Shown here in pieces: positions 56,111 to 64,000 of a stretch of 64,000 nt of DNA (positions within the stretch are counted from its first letter, which is position 1; each line of letters begins with the position of its first letter). Origin of the DNA: Neonectria sp. B-13 (lineage: Eukaryota; Ascomycota; Sordariomycetes; Hypocreales; Nectriaceae); NCBI GenBank assembly GCA_002682825.1, contig NOKP01000015.1:248001-312000 (forward strand). The letters are read 5' to 3'. A model generated the notes under the pieces. It saw nothing but the letters and a program-made list of their open reading frames with translations. It was not told where the DNA came from and did no database searches. A program made the position numbers and the translations under genes.

Positions 56111-56856
56111 AGATGAAGCCTACTGACATATACAAGTACCAATCCGTGTCTAGTTTTTCAAGGGTTGCGCAACGCCCAGGCAGATGTACGACCTTGTCCG
56201 CACTCTGCGTTGGTTCGTGAAAACTCCCTCTCCCTCTCGACCTGCCCAGTCAGCTAATAACACATAGTGTTGTTTCGGCGTATAATTAAGTATAGTTGGA
56301 TTTATATCCTTAGCTGTATCCCCTTTATATCGAAGAACTGTAAGTCGAGGTGAAGATGAGGGTATGGACGATTTTGGGTTCTGGTGTGCTCGCTTTCCAG
56401 TCGCGTTTTTCTCTCTCTTCCGGCAAACGTACACTGCACATACCATAAAAGCTCGACAAAACCGGACAGCATAGCGCGTTAGGTACCCCGAATAAATAGC
56501 AACAGCTAACCCAATCTAACTAAACGCGTAGCTTCTGATAAATAAAAGCCTCTAGGGTGGCGGGTACCCGTTCACTGTTGTGGCGCTAGGCAGTCCGGCA
56601 TCAATTATTTAGTTACTACGGTACCAGCATCTTTGCCACATCTCGTTTGAAACAGCCAATGCCTTCAAGAATAGAAAATTAAGCGCCTTAGAGGTCGCGT
56701 GCAAAGCTGCCTCCCATCCAACACAACTGGCTCGTCTTTCACTCAGCCTCGGGCACACGTGAGCTGGCCTTAGGAGCCTAGCACAGCCCACCAGTACATT
56801 TTGTAGCGTCAGGCTGAGTTTTTACACTCTGCCTTTTTCACCATCTCATCGCAAAC
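56111..56856. other. Intergenic, no gene seen
   Basis: About 0.75 kb. Right end is a pyrimidine-rich leader of the CorA-like gene. Short minus-strand frames without motif. Confidence 0.45.
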
Positions 56857-58288
56857 ATGCCGACCACGCAAGAATCGCAGGAGAAATGTTCACCTATACT
56901 GGTGAAGCGGTGGAAACAGGGTAATCATATCCATCGCAAAGCCTTTTAAGCCTCAAACGCTAATCGATTTAGCCGACCTCTCCTGGCAAGACCACAACGT
57001 CTCATCGAGCGAGTTTGTCCTTCCAGAAACAGATGAATCACGCCATATTTTATCTGACGACTCGAAAGTCATAATAATGTCCACCGCCGCTACCCTTGAT
57101 AATCCACGGCTCGACTAACAACTGCCTAGCTTCGCCAACGCCGACCTCATTCGCAATAATTCAGCCTGTAAGCAGTCCTTCACCAGCGCCTTTCGGATAC
57201 CAGAACTCTGGTGGACTCCGTATTGTCGGAACTCGAATGGCTACTTCGGCTGCGAAACTGACAGAGACTCTGATGGTAATACTACGGCAATCAGTACGTA
57301 GCCGCTCGCGCAAACTTGAGACTGGAACACACTGACATTTATCCAAGACTCTTGGTCTCGGTTTCTTGTGAAGCAGCTAAGCCCCGAGAATGAGCACGAG
57401 TGGTACAAGTTCAACATCTTCAGCCGATGGATCGCATCTTCTCAACAGACCATTGTCATCGTCTTCGATGTCCCGGAGTCGTTGGCAAAGCTCTTCCCCA
57501 CCCCGCTGCGACTGGAAACCCCACAAAAGGACCATCTCAACGACCCGTTCTGGATCCACGCTCGACTAATGGAAGATCTTGTCTGCCTCCAGGACATAGC
57601 GGTGTGGACTATCAGAACCCACATCCGGACGGCTGAGAAAAGTAGGAAATCGAGTGGAAAGCCCAGTCCCGACTACGGGCTCCTCCATGACCTTGCTAGA
57701 CACGCGATCCACGTCTCAGAAACTCTCGCCGTCTCCTTGAAGACTGCAGCATCTATCAATCAGCATCACAATGCATTCATAGCCGAGGCAGCAAATGCCA
57801 AGCACCTTGACCGGAATGCTTTTCTTCAGGTCCACGAACGGCTCCTCTGGTACGAGCACATGATCGACAGTCTACGATTGCGGGCATCATCTAATAAAGA
57901 ACGCCTAATCAACGAGATCCAGCTCGCCTTCAACACTGTGGCGCAGTATGACTCCGGCGTGTCGGTGCAGATCGGCCGCGCCACCCAGTCCGACAGCGCA
58001 GCCATGAAGACGATCGCCTTCGTCACCATGGCCTTCCTCCCCGCCACCTTCACCTCGGCAGTCTTCAGTACGTCATTCTTCAACTACGATGCCGATTCCG
58101 ACCGCTGGAATGTGTCGGGGAAGTTCTGGATGTATTGGGCCTTTGCCATACCCGTGACTTTGGCTACGTCGGGATCGTGGTATCTCTGGCAAAGAGCATT
58201 CCCGCCTCAGCTGATGGGAGATGAAGAACGGTCTGCGAAGGAAATCGTCGGTTTGCTTAAGAATTCAAATTCCGACGCGAATGTTTAG
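56857..58288 (+). CDS. CorA-like (Mg2+ transporter-related) fungal membrane protein
   Basis: 427 residues from exons 56857-56920, 56973-57078, 57130-57275 and 57321-58288, whose lengths sum in frame. The N-terminal soluble part carries IPELWWTPYCRNSNGYFGCE, then WNTLTFIQDSWSRFLVKQL, as in fungal CorA-like proteins found near NLR and ankyrin genes. The C-terminal membrane part has a long helix (NEIQLAFNTVAQYDSG... SAAMKTIAFVTMAFLPATFT), followed by SAVFSTSFFNY, and a second segment FWMYWAFAIPVTLATSGSWY. The classical GMN loop is replaced by STSFFN, so ion transport is uncertain. The second intron uses an unusual GTCCAC donor but has a perfect CTAAC branch site and removes an in-frame stop. The third intron is 45 nt. 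Confidence 0.8.
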
Positions 58289-58448
58289 CGGGCGAAAGCC
58301 AGATCCAGGTTCTTCAGGCTATGGGGCGCAAAGCGAGCACTAGATGACATTTCTTTGCTTCAGGTACACCTCCCAATTGCTTCATTCATCTATCTTGGCT
58401 ATTTTACATAGTGTAACATCGTATTCTGGCTCGACCTCTAGGTCATCG

Positions 58449-59904
58449 TCATCGCAAACGCAACGTCTCGTTCCATGGGCGCCAGAACTGATTGTCCCAT
58501 GTCGGCATACATTTGACCTTTTCAGGCGGCTCGATGACCCAGTCAATCCTGTTCCCTTCCTCTCCTTGGTTGCTAGCCAAGTCCGACGTGTGCCCTTTGA
58601 GCTGCTTGATTTGTTCTGCCCTGTCGTCCGAGTACTCGAGATTTACGGTCGGAACAACGGCAATCTTACGGTAGCCTCTGAACCACATTTCCTTGCAAAA
58701 GATCTGCGGCTCGCCTTGTGCACACTCGCCATCGTTCCCGCCATGCGTCTCTCGAAAGCGAAGGCCTTCTAATAGAGGCGCAGCCCCGATCGCGGTGGCG
58801 CCGTTCCAGCAAGAGAAGACCTGGAAGGGGAGGTTGTTGTGGTAGCGAGAACTGGTGCCGGGATCGTTCCAGAAGAGGTTCCATGCCGAGTTCCAGTTGC
58901 CATCGGGAGGAACCTCGAAGAAGGAGTCGCCAGCGAGAGTACGGGCTACCCAGACATCGTAAAAGGTCGGATCCTGCCCGGCGTAGGTCCAGTCCATGGC
59001 GCACGTCATGTCGGCTCCCAGGACGCGGCGCTGGAGTGCCAGCTCCAGGAGGTCCTCGGTGCAGGCGGCAACATCGTTGAGGAAGAGAACGGTAGTGTTT
59101 TCCGACACGCGGTCCAAGTTATCGAACAGCGGCTGGAGGGCTAGATTGCGCAGCTCGGCTAGCTTGTGGATGCGATCGCCCTTGGCTGGGTTGATGTCTG
59201 AGGAGTTGTAGAAGTAGGTGAGGTCGAGGCGATCGAGGAAGGGACGCAGAGCGACGAGGACGTCGGCAGTCCCGTCTGGCGAGTTGCCCTCAATGATGGA
59301 GAGCGCACATCGTTCGGGGCCCAGGAAGCGGACAGCCTCGACGATGCTTCCTAGGAGGCGAGGGAGAAGCGACAAACAATTGCGCAAATCAAGGGCAAAG
59401 TAATAATCGATGTGTTGTGGGTCTTCTATACTTCTTCGAGTGTCGTGGTCTGGTAGTAGGCTATCGTAGCGGCTGGTGTTCAAGGCAGGACACTGCAGGC
59501 GCGGAGGTTTTGTAACGGCGGGATCGAGAATGGCTGTGATGTAGGGAGAGATGCGCGAGGCATTGAGGACGGTTCCTGATTGTCATGTCAGCAAGAAGTG
59601 GCACCTCGACACGCAGATGGGAAGCGAACAAGCACTGACCATTTGAAATCGTGATGGCATCTGGAGATGCGGTCGCGGAGGAGGCAGGTGAAGTTGTCGG
59701 AGTGACGACGACGTGTTCAGTGCTGGTCGCAACACTGCTCGTGGGTTCAGTACTGGGGTCGAGCGAGGTCGACGCTGTCGCTTCGTGCTGGAAAGGAAGA
59801 TCCACTGGGAGTCGAGTGAGGCGATCGCGACCGAGATAGATGGTCGCGGTGATGAGCAACAAGCAGACGGCCGGCACGAGCAAAAAGAGAAGCCTTCGAT
59901 GCAT
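58449..59904 (-). CDS. Alpha-1,3-mannosyltransferase-like glycosyltransferase (GT69, CAP59/CMT1 family)
   Basis: Type II membrane protein of the Golgi that extends mannose-containing glycans. The N-terminus MHRRLLFLLVPAVCLLLITA is a signal anchor, followed by a Ser/Thr-rich stem (about 40-85). The catalytic region starts after one intron (about 59576-59640) and shows the family landmarks YYFALDLRNCLSLLPRLLGS, CALSIIEGNSPDGT, AELRNLALQPLFD, TVLFLNDVAACTEDLLELAL (the FLNDV motif) and ADMTCAMDWTY, then FSCWNGATAIGAAPL, and an end with FRGYRKIAVVPTVNLEYSDD. GT69 members build capsule or wall mannans in basidiomycetes and ascomycetes. Length of about 460-470 residues is usual. Confidence 0.9.
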
Positions 59905-60606
59905 GACTAGCCAATTGAATCAGGTCCATCACCAGAGCCTTACTCCGATTGACTGCGCCAAGTGGACGTGTTCGGGCAGCGAGTAGCAGACGTGTAAAAG
60001 GAAAACATCCATCATCCGGGCGAAGGACACCTACCGAAGCATTGCATTGCTTTGGCGCCAACAGGGCGGGGCGTGAGTTACGCGCCCAAGCCCCCTAATT
60101 TCTTCGGATACAGACGTAACCTGCACTGTTGGGCTTCGCAGCAGGAGATATTCCTAGTTAAAAGGAAGTGTGATGGCTGCAAGTTGCCAGTGATAGTGAT
60201 GAGCCCCACAACTCGCCCCAATAGCTGCTGCTTGTTGGCGCCTGGTCGCCGACTTGTTGGTGCAAAACCGGCGACCTGTGCTATTTGACAAGGATCAATG
60301 GCCGGAGCCGGATGGCAGCCTGATGCAAGCGCCGGAGAGACTGAGGCGGAGTGTCTGACAACTAGAGTGAGAATCAGGCTGTGAAAACATGCCAGTGCAG
60401 CGGAATGGATTCAGATCGAATGTAGGGCAACGCCCTTAGAGAGCAGAGACAAAGGTTGAGCATGCTTTCTTTGCCAACCTGGTTATTTACCTGTTGAGAA
60501 GAAACAATACCCGGCATGAAGGCTCACAGGCTGAAGACCAAAATGGGCTGCATCAGGCGCAGCGATCTTTGAATGCTTAAAACAAAAAGAGTCTTCTCGC
60601 TAAATA
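59905..60606. other. Intergenic, no gene seen
   Basis: 0.7 kb: promoter of the GT69 gene (left) and 3' flank of the beta-helix gene (right). Nothing else recognised. Confidence 0.45.
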
Positions 60607-62131
60607 TTACACCAACGCTCTGGCCTCTAGCTGCGACTGAAACAGGCTTCTCGGCAATACTATACTGCCCTTCTCGATGAACGTCCCATTCCCACTTTGG
60701 CCGTAACCTCCTCTACAACCAATACACCAGTTGATTCCCAGAGGGGGAGATTCGAAAACAGCCTTTCCCTTTAGATTCCAACCCACTCCGCCATTCATGG
60801 ACCAGCCATGCCCAGTGCCTAGATTTTCTCGGTTAACAAACCATGTCGGTGCCGACGTCTCCTCTACTAGAAGCCCGTGTGCCCATCTCTGATGCGGATA
60901 CAATGATTGTATTCCCGACTGTGTGACATGGCGGATGACCGCGTTGGGTCCTGGCGTCAGCGAGCCGGTCATGACAGAGAATGATATCCCCAGCCCATAT
61001 TGACCACAGTTCTTGACAAGAACCTGTGAGCCCTTAATCCAGATGTCGGAAGGCAGCCCTATTCCTGTGGAATTCTTATCTCGAAACATGGCTACACCTT
61101 GTATCGTCAACCGAGCAGCGTCGTATTGTACATCGACGAACTGGTTGAAACCCGTCAATGTTAAGTTACGCGCCCAGCTGTCAACCGCCCAGGGCGCAAA
61201 ACTGATAGCAGCGCCATTGCAAGTTGGACTGTCGACGGGGTTTCCGGCGCATGGAGACTCAAGGTGGATCGAAAGGTTCTCTATCCCCATCTCCGAGCTG
61301 AGTGGTGGAGGTGCGTAGCCCACAATCTGTGGTTCCATGTAGGTTGCGTCGAGACTGTCCGTCAGAGGAATCTGCAGCGTGATTCTGCTGCCATTTACAG
61401 ACAAGACAATGTTGGGCTGTCGAATAATTGTACCGACCTATGTATACCAAAGTCAGCTCTGTATGATGGATGAGGAGAAGCTGCGTGGCACTCACTGATA
61501 TCCACGTTTGATGGTCCCCATTTCGAGTTAAATCACTCATTCCGTTGTATCGGACCCAGTCCGCGGTTACGGCTCTCTGAATGTATACTGGTTGACCCTC
61601 ACTAAAGCCTTCAGTGCTGTTGACCGTGATCACCGAGGTGCCGATTGGAACATAATGGTCGGTTATATTTGCTCTTATGAGCTCCTCCGCTGGCTCTCCG
61701 CCGATACCGAGCGTAAATACCGGGATGTCTGGTTGCTCTTCCACAACGAGTGTTGTTTTACCAAATGTAGAACCCCGGAGCGTCACGCCGCTGGGTATCT
61801 GTAGCCCAGGGGAGATTGAAAAGTTCCCCTTTTCCAGCGCAACCACGCCGCCGCCCGTCATGGCAGTCTGGTTGAGCGCCGCTTGGATCCGCTCGGTCTG
61901 GTCGCCATCTGCTTGACCAAGCCTCACATTGGGTAGGCTCTTGATATCTGGCAACGGTTGGTTCGACGCGCGGTAGCCGCTGAAGCTGAAGTCGGGCAGT
62001 CGATCTCCCCGAGGCGTAACAATCTTGCTCCATTCAACTGTAACAGTCGGGAAGATTGTTGGAGCTAGCGAATGAAACACGACGAGGATGATGCGGAGCG
62101 TGGGGGATAGCATACTAAGAGTCGATACCAT
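60607..62131 (-). CDS. Secreted right-handed beta-helix protein (pectate-lyase superfamily)
   Basis: About 488 residues in two exons (intron about 61438-61497). N-terminal hydrophobic leader MVSTLSMLSPTLRIILVVFH. After PDFSFSGYRASNQPLPDIKS comes a block of the pectate-lyase-3 type: DQTERIQAALNQTAMTGGGV, VALEKGNFSISPGLQIPSGV and TLRGSTFGKTTLVV. Later repeats of short beta rungs follow (WARNLTLTGFNQFVDVQYDA; SDIWIKGSQVLVKNC; GLGISFSVMTGSL), typical of a parallel beta-helix. Rich in NxT/S sequons, so glycosylated and extracellular. Family proteins act on polysaccharides; no catalytic residues can be assigned here. A GWKC-like C-terminal Cys motif (NWCIGCRGGYG) is present. Substrate unknown, plant pectin or a wall glycan likely. 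Confidence 0.78.
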
Positions 62132-63365
62132 ACATATCCCTGTGAGAAGGAAGGCTAGGAATTGATTTGCAACTCGCTTTGTTGGTATCGGGAATAATTA
62201 TAGAGAAATATAAGAGTATGTGTGTCGCATACCGACTTGAACCCATGTACGCATTCATATTCATATATAAATAGCTTCAAAAGTGGACGTCCCCAAAGAA
62301 AAGCTTGGCACATACCGGCTGTCCCTGTCACGCTGGTCTTGAACCACTTTAACCGTCTTCCTGAGTTTGAAACCAAAAACATAGAGGCCGTCTACCTTGC
62401 TGCCAAGTAACACCCATCGACGAAGACGGGCAGAGTTTTAGCTGCACCTGGCCACGCGTAACGTGATCAAATACTCCATCTACGCCCAAGGTGGCGACAT
62501 GTTAGGCTTTTTCTTCTTTAAACAGCTGAGGTGGGAACTAATGCCAGCATGAAAGGATGGTCATTCCAAGGCGAGGGGGTATGGCAAAGTTACACGTTCA
62601 TGTGCCTGCTCCGCAATACTCCAAGCACGCCGCTTCCGGAATCAAGCCTTCAATCCACTTCGCCATGAGGGGGCCGGTGACCCTATTACTGGAGACACTG
62701 GATGTGTAGCTTTGGTATTGACCAGTAGCTCGTCGCTCATTTCCATTTGTGATGGGAGATCTGCAAATGCCATTCCACAGTGCCGTAGCACGTGGAAAAT
62801 CTGCGAATGCCATTCCACAGTGCTGTGGCGCGTGGCAACTAATGCAGTCTCGAGGAAGCTAGACCTGAGCTCCGATACTTTGACGCCACCAGCGGCATGC
62901 CTCGCGCGAGTGAGGGCAACAGCAAGCGCTACGCATCTAGCACGCATCTAGCGCGCCCGCTCGAGATCTGAATCTCTTTGAGTTGCAAAGCCAGAGAAAC
63001 TAGGAGTTGCAACGACACCCGCAGGGTCGGTTTGTATTGCTCCATAAACGCAGTTACAGCATTCTGTGTCATCCTCTCTCGCATCCTGCTCCAACAAACC
63101 AAGCTTAATATAGTCAAGTGGCCGTTTCTGTGTGGGTAAAAGACTGTTGGCCCACTGGTGAGGCTAGAAATTTCCGTTCAGCTTTGCACCGCACTGGTGA
63201 AGCATCAGAACGTCGTCGGTCTGATTGATATTCACATGGCCACAGGTCAGCTCAAGAGAATGAAGTTATCAAGATGATCAGGTCCAGATTGAAGGATGGT
63301 CCTCCTTCAAGCTTGTATTTAAAACAATTAACTGGATGTTACAACTTCATACACTGTTTATCTTT
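62132..63365. other. Intergenic, holds a 40-bp tandem duplication
   Basis: 1.2 kb, including the promoter of the beta-helix gene. Apart from the duplication at 62759-62838 and an 11-base repeat near 62936-62960, nothing is recognised; no gene. Confidence 0.5.
62759..62838. repeat. 40-bp direct tandem duplication
   Basis: Two adjacent 40-base units (62759-62798 and 62799-62838) differ at five positions, four of them C/T or G/A transitions. Non-coding. Confidence 0.8.
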
Positions 63366-64000
63366 CTAAAAATCTATTTCAACATCATAATCCCGACCCA
63401 TCTTGTTCGTAGACCGCCTCCTTTCCTCAAATTCCTCCGCGTTGTCTTCCGATGATACGCCAGCCTCTCCCTTCTCCGCTTCCGACAGATCTCCATCGGT
63501 TTCGGCTGTTCCTTCTCCAGGAGAGGTTGCCGCCGGGGCAGAGGAGGATGTTACCCCCGACATACCCCATACTGCGATTGTCAGATTCCGCCACTCAGTT
63601 CTGACAGAGCTTGACTAACCTTGGCTTCCCAAATTCGTCGCAACCTTGGTGAATATAATGACCGACATAAAAGGGGAGATGCATTTGTTGATCAAATATC
63701 CCAGGATAAGCTTGTGTGCTCGCTTCCTCAACTCAGTCTCAATGAGTATAGAGGCAAAGAACCACACGGAGGGGAGTTGGCCAATGATTAACATTGGCAT
63801 CAGCTTCATAATGCTCACGTGGTGAACTAGACTCTTGATGAAAAGCGCCGTGTTGAGAACGCGGTAGTAGACCATACTGAGTCGGACGACTTCAACAGTT
63901 GCTGCAATGCGGGTAATTGTAATCATCTTCTCCCCCGCAAGGTAGAAATAGTTGTTGAAGTAGGCGTTTGATCCCCACCTGCGACGCTGGCTGAGATAGT
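63366..64000 (-). CDS. Chitin synthase, C-terminal part (5' end outside window)
   Basis: Integral membrane enzyme that polymerises N-acetylglucosamine from UDP-GlcNAc. The window edge cuts it. The visible part begins with YLSQRRRWGSNAYFNNYFYL, containing the QRRRW product-binding motif, the hallmark of chitin synthases. It continues with helices (RIAATVEVVRLSMVYYRVL; LMPMLIIGQLPSVWFFASIL; INKCISPFMSVIIFTKVA). An intron (about 63573-63619) leads to a Ser/Ala/Glu-rich cytosolic tail starting GMSGVTSSSAPAATSPGEGT and ending GRDYDVEIDF at the stop 63366. The SNAYFNNYFY variation after QRRRW resembles the more divergent fungal CHS classes rather than classes I-III; class assignment is tentative. 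Confidence 0.85.

Noticed and set aside
1..64000. tRNA, rRNA, CRISPR arrays, transposons
   Set aside because: I looked for tRNA B-box-like GGTTCGAATC, regularly spaced repeats, terminal repeats and transposase or reverse-transcriptase motifs and found none that hold up.

Overview
The window is nuclear DNA of a filamentous ascomycete (Pezizomycotina). The signs are many short introns of about 45-80 nt with GT(A/G)AGT-like donors and YAG acceptors, a HET-domain protein, an NB-ARC/TPR NOD-like receptor, a CBM1-tagged carbohydrate esterase, a subgroup-C (killer-toxin-like) GH18 chitinase and a chitin synthase. I cannot name the genus. Pectin methylesterase, acetylxylan esterase, a beta-helix pectin-lyase-like protein and a LysM protein suggest a plant-associated or plant-decaying lifestyle. 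There is one assembly gap (90 N, 6202-6291).

Layout. 0.3-0.6 kb: faint relic of a small beta-sandwich protein. 1-8 kb: lysophospholipase, MFS transporter, acetylxylan esterase. 8.4-13.3 kb: hexokinase and a sugar transporter (which contains a GC-AG intron). 15-21 kb: small Cys-rich secreted protein, a broken amino-acid permease with RIP-like stops, a broken Baeyer-Villiger monooxygenase tail, an unknown gene and an O-methyltransferase; the last four may be remains of a secondary-metabolism region. 22.5-26 kb: fasciclin protein and an unknown protein. 26.6-35.5 kb: a divergent pair of a CBM18/GH18 chitinase and a multi-LysM protein. 37-43 kb: two ACS-type MFS transporters flanking a zinc alcohol dehydrogenase. 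44.5-45.8 kb: pectin methylesterase. 46.8-56.1 kb: a self/non-self recognition island. 56.9-64 kb: CorA-like membrane protein, GT69 mannosyltransferase, beta-helix protein and the 3' end of a chitin synthase.

The most interesting object is in the island. A stand-alone nucleoside-phosphorylase (PNP_UDP_1) protein (52230-53447, minus) and an NB-ARC/TPR receptor (53794-56110, plus) are transcribed head to head. They share a nearly identical short Gly/Asn-rich motif, at the extreme C-terminus of the PNP protein and the extreme N-terminus of the receptor. That is the architecture of fungal amyloid-signalling NLR/effector pairs such as NWD2/HET-S, here with a nucleotide-cleaving type of enzyme as the probable effector. 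The codons of the shared motif differ at mostly synonymous positions, so the similarity is kept at protein level. A HET-domain gene, a DUF1264 gene and a compact kinase lie beside it.

All calls come from reading the sequence and recalling family motifs; no database search was run. Exon boundaries that I checked for reading phase are stated; others are approximate.
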